Shown: positions 16,698 through 25,653 of the stretch, piece after piece
Numbering within the stretch: position 1 is the stretch's first letter
Layout of the letters: each line of letters begins with the position of its first letter
Assembly: GCF_020171465.1 (NCBI RefSeq)
Contig: NZ_JAIUZR010000006.1
Span: forward strand, 186,001-250,000
Reading direction: 5' to 3'
Length of the DNA: 64,000 bases
Source of the DNA: Lutimonas saemankumensis
GTDB lineage: Bacteria; Bacteroidota; Bacteroidia; Flavobacteriales; Flavobacteriaceae
The notes under the pieces: model-generated
What the model was told of the DNA's origin: nothing
Database searches by the model: none
The model's input: the letters and a program-made list of their open reading frames with translations, nothing else
Program-made: the position numbers and the translations under genes

Positions 16698-17212
16698 AGA
16701 TAATGTTGTTCATATTAATGTTACTTTATTCCGGATTGACGATGGAGAAAGATATCATTCTTCATAATATCCGATCAGCTTTTCAGGAAATTAACAGCCA
16801 GGAAGACATTGAGTCCATAAACCGGATCAGGGCGGAGGAGGCAGAATATGACAACCAAAATGTGATCAGAGCCTATCAGGCGGCTGCCACTTGTATGAAG
16901 GCAGAATATGTGTTTTCACCTGTTTCCAAGCTCAAATATTTTAACAAGGGAAAGAAAAAACTGGAAACACTCATTGAAAATGACAAATCAGTGGAGAAGG
17001 TTTACCTGAGGTTACTGATACAGTTAAATGTGCCACGTCATCTTAATTACCATCAGGAAATTAACGAAGACATTGTTTTTTTGGAGAATCATTTGGCTGA
17101 CGCCCGAATTGATTTAAGCTATAAACGTATTATGATAAAAAATCTGGTCAGTGTGGCCGATAAGAGGGAAATAAGAGATATCTTAGAGCAGATAAAGGTT
17201 GAAAATAGTTGA
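16694..17212 (+). CDS. Uncharacterised protein in the carotenoid operon
   Basis: A 172-residue protein I do not recognise. A TTG start overlaps the crtB stop (TTGA); an in-frame ATG at 16703 is the alternative. The N-terminus (KIMLFILMLLYSGLT) is a short hydrophobic stretch resembling a signal peptide, and the rest is predicted by eye to be helical and charged. Repeated helix pairs near 35-110 (VIRAYQAAATCMKAEYVFSP, KKLETLIENDKSVEKVYLRL) recall TPR-like solenoids. It sits between crtB and crtZ with tight spacing, so it is surely co-transcribed. A periplasmic or membrane-associated helper in carotenoid handling is possible, but that is inference only. Confidence 0.75.
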   Translation: MKIMLFILMLLYSGLTMEKDIILHNIRSAFQEINSQEDIESINRIRAEEAEYDNQNVIRAYQAAATCMKAEYVFSPVSKLKYFNKGKKKLETLIENDKSVEKVYLRLLIQLNVPRHLNYHQEINEDIVFLENHLADARIDLSYKRIMIKNLVSVADKREIRDILEQIKVENS

Positions 17213-17226
17213 TTTAATTTAGAAAT

Positions 17227-17676
17227 ATGGTCTTGTTTATAACAATTTTGGTTACAGCGGTCCTGATGGAAGGAGTAGCCTGGGCAATGCACAAATACAT
17301 CATGCACGGAATTTTTTGGAATCTACATGAAGATCACCATGTCAGAGATAATCATGACTCATTTTTTGAACGTAATGATTCCTTTTTTGTTTTTTTTGCC
17401 ATTATTTCTATTACTGCCTTTGCCCTGTGGTCCATATTTGACTGGCAAATTAGTCTGGGCATTGGAATTGGTGTTTTTATTTACGGGGTCGTCTATTTCA
17501 TCATACATGATCTTTTTATTCACCAAAGAATAAAGATCTGGAGAAAAACAAAAAATCCGTATTTGTTAGGGATAAGGAGAGCTCATAAAATTCACCATAA
17601 ACACCTCGGTAAGCATGATGGAGAATGCTTCGGAATGCTGTGGGTCCCAATGAAATACTACAAAGGAAACTATTAA
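17227..17676 (+). CDS. crtZ: Beta-carotene hydroxylase
   Basis: A 149-residue di-iron membrane hydroxylase that adds 3- and 3'-hydroxyl groups to beta-carotene to give zeaxanthin. The fatty-acid-hydroxylase histidine boxes are complete: H22-x4-H27, H34-x2-HH (37-38), H94-x4-H99 and H120-x2-HH (123-124). Three or four hydrophobic helices surround them. It is 14 bp downstream of the unknown gene and 4 bp before the cyclase gene. Its presence makes zeaxanthin the expected product of the operon; no ketolase (crtW) is present here. Confidence 0.95.
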   Translation: MVLFITILVTAVLMEGVAWAMHKYIMHGIFWNLHEDHHVRDNHDSFFERNDSFFVFFAIISITAFALWSIFDWQISLGIGIGVFIYGVVYFIIHDLFIHQRIKIWRKTKNPYLLGIRRAHKIHHKHLGKHDGECFGMLWVPMKYYKGNY

Positions 17677-17680
17677 AGAA

Positions 17681-18382
17681 ATGTCTCTCTACCTTTGGAT
17701 TGATCTATTATCACTATCTGTCCCGCTACTTGTATCCTTTCACCCGAGATTAGAACTCTACAAACAATGGAAATTTTTGTTTCAGGCGATAGCGATTACA
17801 ATGCTACCCTTTATCGTCTGGGATGTTTATTTTACGATTCAAGAGTATTGGGGTTTTAATCCGGAATACCTTTCGGGAATATATGCGCTTCATCTGCCTG
17901 TAGAGGAGTGGCTATTTTTTATTTGCATTCCTTATGCATGTGTGTTTACTCATTTATCATTGCTTGAACTTAATCCAAACATAAGGTTATCGGATCGGGT
18001 TACTAAGAAAATTACTTATCTATTGGCCATCATATTCACCGGCATCCTGCTCTTTAATTTTAATAGAGCCTATACCGCGGTAGATATGATTTTTGCCCTG
18101 ATCGTATTATTCATTGCACATCGAATTCGGCCGAAACTACTTAATTCTTTTTATTTGACTTTTTTGGTCATGCTGATACCTTTTTTTATTGTGAATGGCA
18201 TTCTAACCGGCACAGGTATTGAGGGAAATATAGTTTGGTACAATGATAAAGAAAACCTGGGGGTAAGAATGGGGACAATTCCTGTGGAAGACAGTGCCTA
18301 CGCCTTCTCAATGATCCTAATGAATCTTTTGATCTTTTTACAATTCAGAGATCGTGCAAAAAATAAGCTTATCAAAGACTAA
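17681..18382 (+). CDS. Lycopene beta-cyclase, fused CrtYc-CrtYd type
   Basis: A 233-residue integral membrane protein made of two copies of the lycopene cyclase domain that is split into CrtYc and CrtYd in actinobacteria. Each half has the signature: PVEEW at 73-77 and PVED at 201-204. About six or seven hydrophobic helices are seen. It converts lycopene to beta-carotene. This family is unrelated to the FAD-dependent CrtY of proteobacteria. It is the last gene of the operon and converges with the GNAT gene, with only 2 bp between stops and no clear hairpin terminator. Confidence 0.92.
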   Translation: MSLYLWIDLLSLSVPLLVSFHPRLELYKQWKFLFQAIAITMLPFIVWDVYFTIQEYWGFNPEYLSGIYALHLPVEEWLFFICIPYACVFTHLSLLELNPNIRLSDRVTKKITYLLAIIFTGILLFNFNRAYTAVDMIFALIVLFIAHRIRPKLLNSFYLTFLVMLIPFFIVNGILTGTGIEGNIVWYNDKENLGVRMGTIPVEDSAYAFSMILMNLLIFLQFRDRAKNKLIKD

Positions 18383-18384
18383 TT

Positions 18385-18819
18385 TCACAGCAAGGCTGAC
18401 AAATACTGATGTTTGATTCCGACTTCTTCAAATTCTTCTCCTTCAGTTTTGAATCCAAATTGGGTGTAGAAGGAGGTCACTTCACTCCTTGAATGTATGA
18501 TTACTTCTTTGATTCCATTCTCGGAAGCAAATTTTAACAAATGGTTTACGAGTAATTTTCCAATTCCTTTTCCCTGATGCTCGGCGTCCACGGCCATCTG
18601 CATTAACTGGGCTTTGGATTTTTCCTTGTCAAGCGGGCAAAGAATGACGCAGCCTATAACAGACTGACCTTTCAAAGCAACAAAGTGCCAGGATATTTTA
18701 TCATTTTTTTCCCATCCATAATCAGGAATACCTATAGGCCTTAGCAGCACCTTGTTTCTTAATTCTCGTTCTTGCTGATAATAGGGGCCGGAAGTTTTTA
18801 TTTCCTGAATTTTCTCCAT
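18385..18819 (-). CDS. GNAT-family N-acetyltransferase
   Basis: A 144-residue cytosolic protein. The acetyl-CoA pyrophosphate-binding motif A is clear (MAVDAEHQGKGIGKLLVNHL, near residues 77-96), preceded by strand 4 (KAQLMQM), and the C-terminal SFYTQFGFKTEGEEFEEVGI is typical of GNAT motif B. The substrate is unknown. It may share a transcript with the acyl-CoA synthetase upstream (16 bp gap). Confidence 0.88.
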   Translation of the reverse strand: MEKIQEIKTSGPYYQQERELRNKVLLRPIGIPDYGWEKNDKISWHFVALKGQSVIGCVILCPLDKEKSKAQLMQMAVDAEHQGKGIGKLLVNHLLKFASENGIKEVIIHSRSEVTSFYTQFGFKTEGEEFEEVGIKHQYLSALL

Positions 18820-18835
18820 AAGAATATAGGATGAT

Positions 18836-20776
18836 TTAGGAGATCGTTGTAATTTTTTTTAACTCATTGACATTTTCTTCCAAAGCCTTATCAACGGCTT
18901 TGGTTCCATACATCAGATCAAGACGGCCACGGTAGGTTTCAGTAATTTTATGCCGAACCATTTTTAGTGTTGAATTGATCATTTTATTCTCTTCCGTAAA
19001 CGGTTCCTGCAGCACCTGAAAATTTGACGGTATCCATTTTCCCGGAAATTTACCTTCAAATTCTTTTTGTTTGGCAAATGACAGCATGTCCTCTTTAAGC
19101 CTTCTGTTAATATCTTTGTACGATTTGATCCCTTCCTTTTGAATGATTTCTTCCAGATTTTTTTTATTGATCGTTACCAAAGCCGTAGTATACTTTTCAT
19201 GGTCATTATAGATCATGATCTGATCGATACATTCAGCGCTATTTACAATGGCCTCTTCAATTTCCTCAGGAGAATACTTTTCTCCATCCTCAGAAATAAG
19301 AAGCGCTTTTTCCCTTCCTACAACCACAAGAAAATCATCTTCATCCATGAAGCCAAGGTCTCCCGTATGCAACCAGCCATTTTTAATAGTTTCTTGTGTC
19401 GCAGATTCATTTTTGTAATATCCTTTCATGACATTATCTCCCTTAATGACAATTTCACCTTTTTCACCTTTGGGAAGCTCCTTACCCGATTCATCACAAA
19501 TCTTGCATATGATTCCCTCAAGAACTTTTCCTGAGGTCCCCATTTTATGGTTGAAAGGGGTATTGGTTGAAATAATTGGAGTTGCTTCGGTCAGGCCGTA
19601 TCCCTGATAAACGGGAATTCCTATGGCCTTGTAGAATTGTTGCTGCTTGATGTCAAGAAGCGCTCCACCTCCAACAAAGAATTCTATTTTTGAGCCAAAA
19701 ATAAGTCTCAATTTACTGAAAATCAGTTTTTCTGCCAGGTTGGCATTAAACCAGGTAGAGGCCTGAACCCCGAAGCCGGGTTTACTGAATCCATCCCCGT
19801 TTCTTTTAATTGCGGCTTGTACACCTCTGTTAAAGATCCCTTCGATAAAAGGACCTTTTGCTTTTATCCCTTCCTTGAATTTTTGGATAAAATTGCTTGT
19901 CAATGCGGGAACCGTTAGAAGAAAATTCGATTCGGCCTCAACTAAATTTTTCGGAATATTCTTTAAGGCATTAACACTTCCACCCCTGGCATCAACAAAA
20001 TGAAGTGAAAGGCCTTTAACCAGTGCGGTATAAATACCAACCGTATGGGCAAAAGAATGATCAGTGGGTAAAATAAGAAGCGTAGAAATATTCTCCTTGA
20101 TCTTAAAGGTGGCAACCGCTGCATGACTGTTGGAAAAGTAGTTTAAATGCGTCAACATGATCCCTTTGGGATTCCCTGTGGTTCCCGAGGTGTAGGAAAT
20201 GGTGACGACCTGATCCTCTTTTGTGTTCTCTTCGATTTTTTTCAGTGTTGCTTCATTGGAGTCAAGTTTCTCCGCCCCCAGATCGTACAAGTCCTTGATA
20301 TAAAACAGGTTACCCTCATCAAATCCGTATTGTTTGCATTGTTTGCTGATCTTTTCCGAGGGTTGATCCAGAAGGATTAGTTTCAGCTTCTTATTTTCAT
20401 ACTTTTTCCACTGGCTGATCACTTTTTCCAGGGTGTTTTCTGAAATAATAAAAAAACTTGAATCCGAATGGTTAACCCTAAAAGGAACTTCTTCGGGTAA
20501 CAATTTGATAGATAAGGGAACCGAAACCCCACCTGCGTAGAGTGCTGCAAATTCAGAGATGATCCAGTCCGTTTTGGCCTCTGACAAAATAGCAACCTTG
20601 TCACCTTTTTTTAATCCGAGTTCAAGAAACGCTGATGCCAGCTTTCTCGATTTCATTTGAGCCTCTTTGAAGGAAGTTCTGATCCAGCCTTTATTTCCTT
20701 TTGAACTTAAATAAGGGGCATTTGGATATTTCAATACTGCAGTGTCAAGCATTGAAAATATGTTTCTTTTACTCAT
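18836..20776 (-). CDS. Long-chain acyl-CoA synthetase (AMP-binding)
   Basis: A 646-residue adenylate-forming enzyme that activates a fatty acid to acyl-AMP and then acyl-CoA. The P-loop TISYTSGTTGNPKGIMLTHL lies near residue 195; GYGLTEATPIIS and GWLHTGDLGFMDEDDFLVVV follow. The frame extends upstream to 20854, but a perfect -7 box at 20797-20804 lies between, so the ATG at 20776 (MSKRNIFSMLD) is the start. It is divergent from a small acidic protein gene. Confidence 0.92.
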   Translation of the reverse strand: MSKRNIFSMLDTAVLKYPNAPYLSSKGNKGWIRTSFKEAQMKSRKLASAFLELGLKKGDKVAILSEAKTDWIISEFAALYAGGVSVPLSIKLLPEEVPFRVNHSDSSFFIISENTLEKVISQWKKYENKKLKLILLDQPSEKISKQCKQYGFDEGNLFYIKDLYDLGAEKLDSNEATLKKIEENTKEDQVVTISYTSGTTGNPKGIMLTHLNYFSNSHAAVATFKIKENISTLLILPTDHSFAHTVGIYTALVKGLSLHFVDARGGSVNALKNIPKNLVEAESNFLLTVPALTSNFIQKFKEGIKAKGPFIEGIFNRGVQAAIKRNGDGFSKPGFGVQASTWFNANLAEKLIFSKLRLIFGSKIEFFVGGGALLDIKQQQFYKAIGIPVYQGYGLTEATPIISTNTPFNHKMGTSGKVLEGIICKICDESGKELPKGEKGEIVIKGDNVMKGYYKNESATQETIKNGWLHTGDLGFMDEDDFLVVVGREKALLISEDGEKYSPEEIEEAIVNSAECIDQIMIYNDHEKYTTALVTINKKNLEEIIQKEGIKSYKDINRRLKEDMLSFAKQKEFEGKFPGKWIPSNFQVLQEPFTEENKMINSTLKMVRHKITETYRGRLDLMYGTKAVDKALEENVNELKKITTIS

Positions 20777-20796
20777 TTTAAGATTCTGTTTTGATA

Positions 20797-20804
20797 CAAA
20801 AGTA
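20797..20804 (-). promoter_or_regulatory. -7 element of the acyl-CoA synthetase gene
   Basis: TACTTTTG on the minus strand, 20 bp upstream of the chosen ATG. The -33 region has TTA rather than TTG at a 17-bp spacing. It decides the start codon of the gene. Confidence 0.6.
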
Positions 20805-20925
20805 GTTTTTTTTGATGAATGTAATTTTTTCTTTTTAGCCGCTTGAAATGGCAATGCTTTTATTAATTTTGAGAACTAATTTTCTGTTTGATCATTCCCG
20901 CGATTTACAGAATTAATTTTTAAAT

Positions 20926-21153
20926 ATGACAGTACCAAGATTTTTATTAGGGGACAATACCGATCATCCTGAAGATATTTTCATCATGCATACTGAATAT
21001 CCGCAATTTATTATCAATTTGGCAAATGACGATGTGGAATGGTACGATGAGCTAAGGGGAGATGAATCAGAAATTGCAATAGAAATCGCTCGTCTGATTG
21101 AAGAAGCGAGTTTGTTCTATGATCGTGAAATGGAGCGCTACGCGGAAGAGTAA
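20926..21153 (+). CDS. Small acidic protein of unknown function
   Basis: A 75-residue, strongly acidic protein (MTVPRFLLGDNTDHPEDIF...) with no signal peptide or membrane segment. The last half (SEIAIEIARLIEEASLFYDR) should form an amphipathic helix. It reads as a genuine gene because of its composition, the distinct intergenic spaces before it and the absence of any competing frame. It resembles small proteins common in Flavobacteriaceae, but I know no function. It converges with mutS2, with 3 bp between the stops. Confidence 0.75.
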   Translation: MTVPRFLLGDNTDHPEDIFIMHTEYPQFIINLANDDVEWYDELRGDESEIAIEIARLIEEASLFYDREMERYAEE

Positions 21154-21156
21154 TTT

Positions 21157-23418
21157 TTATTTGGCTGCTTTTTTTACAAGTTCCAATTGGGATAGATCAG
21201 TTTTGGCCGTAAATAATCCATAATTGATCACGGCGGTATTTTTTTCTATTTTTTCTATGGTTCCTTTGGCATTACCATCTTTTAGCCGTACAGTGTCATT
21301 AAGTTGAAAACGATAATCTTTGATATATATCGCCTTTTCTCTTTCCACTTTTTCCTTTTGAACCCGAACTTTTTCGACCTCTGGAAGAACTGCTTTTTCA
21401 ATTTTCTTTAGCTCAGCTTCCTTTTGACGTTGCTTTTCCTTTAAAGCCTTATTGATCTTGGTTCTTTCTCTTTTTGACAATGGTTTTTGCCTTTCATCAT
21501 TTTTTTTGTTCAGTTCCGCCTGTATTTTTTCTTTCTTCCTCTGATCATACTTGCTTTGTTCTATCAGTGACCACTTGACAAAAGCATCTCTAAGCTCTTT
21601 TTTGTTTTTCGTCTGAAAAAATTTATTAAACAATTCATTGGTCTTTCGACCATAGGAGAGCATTTTTTGATTGTTGTCATAGAGTTCCTGGAACCCTTCA
21701 ATTTTCTCCTGAATTTTTTGCTGTTGAAGTAATAGCTTTTCAGCCCCGCTTTTGGCCAGTTCCTGCTCTTTCAACAACCCATCTGATTTCTTCTGTAAGG
21801 CGTTACGCTCTTTTTGCAGTTTAGCGATGGTCTTATCAAGGCGAATCTTTTCCCTTTCTACTTTTTTCTTGGCCTTGTTGATCAGCCTGAACGGAATACC
21901 GTTTTTCTGAGCTACTTCAAAGGTAAAAGAGCTTCCTGCCTGTCCTGTATGCAATTTAAACAAGGGTTCAAGGGAGGACTGGTCAAACTGCATATTGGCA
22001 TTGGTTACATTGGGGAGTTCGCTGGCAAGTACCTTGAGGTTCGAATAGTGTGTCGTAATGATACCGAATCCCCCTTTTTCATAAAATTCTTCAAGAAATA
22101 CTTCGGCCAGGGCTCCACCCAGTTCAGGGTCGCTTCCCGTCCCAAATTCATCTATCAGAAAAAGTGTATTATCATTGCATTTTTTTAAAAAGTTTCTCAT
22201 GTTCTTTAAGCGATAACTGTAGGTGCTCAATTGATTTTCAATAGACTGGTTATCTCCAATATCAGTGAGAACTTTGTCAAAAATACTTACCTCGCTTCTT
22301 TCATGTACCGGAATAAGAATACCACTTTGCAACATAACCTGGAGTAATCCTATTGTTTTTAGCGTAATACTTTTACCACCTGCATTAGGCCCTGAAATCA
22401 CAATAATCTGCTGCTTTTCATTTAGTTCCAGGTTTTGCGGAATCGTTTTTAATCCTTTTCTCTTGTTTTCAAGCCATAAAATGGGGTGATAGGCATTTTT
22501 AAGATTGATTTTTTTTTCGTTTACAATTTTAGGAAGACAGGCGTTTATCTTCCTGGCATATTTGGCACGAGAACCCAGGCTGTCAAGATGTGTCAGGTAC
22601 TCCTGATATTTTTGGAGAAGAGGGGAATAAGGCCTTACACTGTTGGTAAGTTCCTTAAGAATCTTGACGATTTCTTCCTGTTCTTCATAGGTCATATTCT
22701 GCAGTTCCCTTGAAAGTTGCAAAGTCGCTTCCGGGGCGATATAAACGATGCTTCCCGTCTTGGAACTTCCCATGATGGCCCCTTTGACCTTGCGTCGATG
22801 CATGGCCTGAACCGCCAGGACCCTTTGACTGTCGATTACTGATTCACGGATGTCGTCCAAATAACCCAGGCTGGCATAGTGGGCGAGCGCTTTGTTAAAA
22901 CTTCCCCCTAACAGTCCTCTTAATTTATTCATTTCTTTTCTGATCCTCAGCAACTCGGGAGAGGCTTTGTCTTTAACCTCCCCAAAAGGTGAAATGATTT
23001 TGCTGATGAGTTTTACCACCTCCTTATTCAGTTCTATTTCTTCGGATTCAGCGAATAGGGTGGGGTAGTAGTCTTTGAATTTTTTAAAGAATAGAAGCAG
23101 GTTGTTCATATTTTCAGATATACCTGAGATCTTCATAAAAGAAGGGCCTTCCAAAAAACTATCTTCAATAGCCAAAAGAGAAATTTCTTTGGTTATTTCT
23201 TCAAAATAGTGGCTTGGTATACGATTTTCGTTTTCAAAAGATGACAGATACTCATTCACCTGGTTCAGTTCAGATTTCAATTCAAGAGATCTTCTTATTG
23301 GGCTTAGTTTCTTTACAGCTTCTCTTCCAAGATCTGAAATGCAATACTCCCTGATCGTTTCTAAAACGGTAGAAAATTCGAGGTCTGTTAATGTTTTTTG
23401 AGCAATATTATGTACCAA
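21157..23418 (-). CDS. mutS2: MutS2-family DNA-binding ATPase without Smr domain
   Basis: A 753-residue protein of the MutS2 branch. The N-terminal MutS core/lever region (1-300) lacks the mismatch-recognition domain. Walker A GPNAGGKS is at 344-350, the Walker B region LFLIDEFGTGSD at 419-430 and the ABC-type TTHYSN switch at 455-460. A long Lys/Glu-rich, probably coiled region spans about 520-690, and the C-terminus looks like a small beta domain (FQLNDTVRLKDGNAKGTI). The C-terminal Smr nuclease domain of classical MutS2 is not seen. MutS2 acts on branched DNA or collided ribosomes. The gene is divergent from ung with overlapping promoters. Confidence 0.9.
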   Translation of the reverse strand: MVHNIAQKTLTDLEFSTVLETIREYCISDLGREAVKKLSPIRRSLELKSELNQVNEYLSSFENENRIPSHYFEEITKEISLLAIEDSFLEGPSFMKISGISENMNNLLLFFKKFKDYYPTLFAESEEIELNKEVVKLISKIISPFGEVKDKASPELLRIRKEMNKLRGLLGGSFNKALAHYASLGYLDDIRESVIDSQRVLAVQAMHRRKVKGAIMGSSKTGSIVYIAPEATLQLSRELQNMTYEEQEEIVKILKELTNSVRPYSPLLQKYQEYLTHLDSLGSRAKYARKINACLPKIVNEKKINLKNAYHPILWLENKRKGLKTIPQNLELNEKQQIIVISGPNAGGKSITLKTIGLLQVMLQSGILIPVHERSEVSIFDKVLTDIGDNQSIENQLSTYSYRLKNMRNFLKKCNDNTLFLIDEFGTGSDPELGGALAEVFLEEFYEKGGFGIITTHYSNLKVLASELPNVTNANMQFDQSSLEPLFKLHTGQAGSSFTFEVAQKNGIPFRLINKAKKKVEREKIRLDKTIAKLQKERNALQKKSDGLLKEQELAKSGAEKLLLQQQKIQEKIEGFQELYDNNQKMLSYGRKTNELFNKFFQTKNKKELRDAFVKWSLIEQSKYDQRKKEKIQAELNKKNDERQKPLSKRERTKINKALKEKQRQKEAELKKIEKAVLPEVEKVRVQKEKVEREKAIYIKDYRFQLNDTVRLKDGNAKGTIEKIEKNTAVINYGLFTAKTDLSQLELVKKAAK

Positions 23419-23445
23419 TGTCTTACTTTTGTTAAGGCAAAAATA
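23398..23445. promoter_or_regulatory. Overlapping divergent promoters of ung and mutS2
   Basis: On plus, TTG (23398-23400), a 23-bp spacer and TACTTTTG (23424-23431) face ung. On minus, TATTTTTG (23445-23438) faces mutS2, but without a good -33 TTG. The two -7 boxes are only 6 bp apart, so the promoters are probably mutually exclusive. Confidence 0.6.
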
Positions 23446-23459
23446 ACCAATTTAATCCT

Positions 23460-24125
23460 ATGAATGTAGCCATTGAAGAGAGTTGGAAAAAGATTCTGCA
23501 TACGGAGTTTGAAAAAGAATATTTTGAACAATTGACACGATTCGTAAAAGCTGAATATTCAAAGCACACATGTTTTCCCGGTGGTGGTGAAATATTTGCC
23601 TCTTTCAACCGCTGTAGTTTTGATGATGTTAAGGTTGTTATCATAGGCCAGGATCCCTATCATGGTCCAGGACAGGCTAACGGACTTTGTTTTTCCGTTC
23701 ATGAATCAGTTTCACACCCTCCTTCGCTTATCAATATATTTAAAGAGCTGCAACAGGATGTTGGAAAACCTTATCCTCACTCCGGAGATTTGGGAAACTG
23801 GGCTGATCAGGGCGTATTGCTTCTCAATGCAACACTTACCGTCAGGGCCTCTGAAGCAGGATCGCATCAGGGAAAAGGCTGGGAGATATTTACAGATGCA
23901 GTGATAGAAAGCTTGTCAGCAAAAAGAGAACACCTTGTTTTTATGCTCTGGGGAGGCTATGCGAAAAAGAAAGGCAGAAAAATCAATCAAAAGAAACACC
24001 TTATTTTAAACAGTGGGCACCCTTCTCCCTTAAGTGCCAACAGAGGTTATTGGTTTGGCAATAAGCACTTTAGTCAGGCTAATTCCTATTTAAAGAGAAT
24101 AGGGAAAGATGAAATTATCTGGTAG
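23460..24125 (+). CDS. ung: Uracil-DNA glycosylase, family 1
   Basis: A 221-residue DNA repair enzyme that removes uracil from DNA. The water-activating motif GQDPYHGPGQANGLCFSV lies around residues 62-79, and the DNA-intercalation loop motif HPSPLSANRGYW near 190 is complete. Length is normal for UNG. Convergent with pepD. Confidence 0.97.
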   Translation: MNVAIEESWKKILHTEFEKEYFEQLTRFVKAEYSKHTCFPGGGEIFASFNRCSFDDVKVVIIGQDPYHGPGQANGLCFSVHESVSHPPSLINIFKELQQDVGKPYPHSGDLGNWADQGVLLLNATLTVRASEAGSHQGKGWEIFTDAVIESLSAKREHLVFMLWGGYAKKKGRKINQKKHLILNSGHPSPLSANRGYWFGNKHFSQANSYLKRIGKDEIIW

Positions 24126-24149
24126 TGACCTTCAAATCAAAAAATAAAA

Positions 24150-25610
24150 CTAATTCTTAACAGGAATATTTTTCAGTATTTCCTGCAAAAAAATCCAGAA
24201 TCTTTGAGAAGAGGCTATGTTCGCTCTCTCATCAGGCGAATGCGCCCCCTTGATTGTAGGCCCAAATGAGATCATGTCCATTTCCGGATAGTGAGTTCCC
24301 AGAATTCCACATTCAAGTCCTGCATGACAGGCAACAACTTCGGGTTTACTTTTAAACAGCTCCTCGTAAAGCTCAGTAAGAACTTTTAATATGGCAGAAT
24401 CTCGATTTGGGCTCCATCCCGGATATGATCCTGATAATTTCACTTCGAACCCTGCCTTTTCGAAACTTGCTCTTAATTGTTGGGCAACTTCCTCTTTGGA
24501 TTTTTCAACCGAAGACCTTGTTAGGCACAAAATTTGAATTGTTCCATCCTCCACGAGGACTTTGGCAATATTGTTTGAAGCTTCAACCAAACCAGGAATT
24601 TCTTCACTCATTTTATAAACCCCGTTAATGGCCTCATCAATCGACTTGATCAGTTTTGTTTTTGAATTAGAATCCATCGCATTTTCTGGAAATTCAACAG
24701 ATTTAATGCTGAATAATAATTCAGGTTCTTTCTCTTTGTATTCCGATTTAATTTGTAATTGGTAATTGTTATATGCCAATTTCAGAGCCTCAGTATTTTC
24801 TTTGTTACAAGAGATAATTGCCTCACTCTCCCGAGGAATGGCATTTCTTAGCCCGCCACCATGAATACTGTGAATTTCAATAAGGTCAGCTACTTTTTTT
24901 AAGAAGCCATTCATGAGTTTATTGGCATTGGCGAGGCCCTTATCAATGTCCATTCCTGAATGTCCTCCCTGCAAACCTTTAACATTTATTCTGAAGCCTT
25001 CCGAAAATGAATTCACTTGTGTTTGAGTATAGGTTCCTTTGGCTGTAACATCAACACCACCAGCGCATCCTATATCAATTTCATCGTCCTCTTCAGTGTC
25101 CAGGTTCAGCAGTATTTCTCCGTTGAGATATCCCGGTTGAAGCCCCTGAGCTCCTGTCATTCCGGTTTCTTCATCGATGGTAAACAAAGCCTCTATACCT
25201 GGGTGTTCTATTTTGTCAGAAGCCAAAACACTCATGATAGCCGCAACCCCCAAACCATTGTCGGCACCCAGGGTGGTCCCCTTTGCCTTGACCCATCCAT
25301 TCTCCACATACATTTCAATTCCCTGGGTATCAAAATCAAAATCGGTATCAGCATTTTTTTGATGCACCATGTCGAGATGAGACTGAAGGACAACAGTTTT
25401 TCTCTTCTCCATACCTATCGTGGCCGGTTTTCTGATGATTACATTCCCCACGGGATCCACGAGAGTCTCCAATCCAAGTTTCTTTCCAAAGTCGACCATG
25501 AATTCAATGATACGTTCCTCCTTTTTTGAGGCTCTGGGGATGGCATTGATGTCTGCAAAATGATTCCAAAGTATTTTAGGTTCCTGGTTTCTGATTTCAG
25601 TATTGCTCAT
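24150..25610 (-). CDS. pepD: Cytosol nonspecific dipeptidase (aminoacyl-histidine dipeptidase)
   Basis: A 486-residue M20-family zinc dipeptidase. Metal and catalytic motifs are visible: SHLDMVHQKN near residue 78 (metal His and catalytic Asp), GADNGLGVAAIMS near 120 (bridging Asp), TIDEETGMTGAQGL near 150 (catalytic Glu and metal Glu), CHAGLECGIL near 420 and the last His in KGAHSPDERA near 460. A lid/dimerisation domain fills the middle. It hydrolyses Xaa-His and other dipeptides in the cytosol. Confidence 0.95.
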   Translation of the reverse strand: MSNTEIRNQEPKILWNHFADINAIPRASKKEERIIEFMVDFGKKLGLETLVDPVGNVIIRKPATIGMEKRKTVVLQSHLDMVHQKNADTDFDFDTQGIEMYVENGWVKAKGTTLGADNGLGVAAIMSVLASDKIEHPGIEALFTIDEETGMTGAQGLQPGYLNGEILLNLDTEEDDEIDIGCAGGVDVTAKGTYTQTQVNSFSEGFRINVKGLQGGHSGMDIDKGLANANKLMNGFLKKVADLIEIHSIHGGGLRNAIPRESEAIISCNKENTEALKLAYNNYQLQIKSEYKEKEPELLFSIKSVEFPENAMDSNSKTKLIKSIDEAINGVYKMSEEIPGLVEASNNIAKVLVEDGTIQILCLTRSSVEKSKEEVAQQLRASFEKAGFEVKLSGSYPGWSPNRDSAILKVLTELYEELFKSKPEVVACHAGLECGILGTHYPEMDMISFGPTIKGAHSPDERANIASSQRFWIFLQEILKNIPVKN

Positions 25611-25653
25611 TGTGAAGAAAGTTCAGTTATAAGTTTATATTAGTAATTGAGAA

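Noticed and set aside
20777-20854. 26-residue N-terminal extension of the acyl-CoA synthetase
   Set aside because: A perfect -7 box lies inside it, so transcription should begin downstream of that start.
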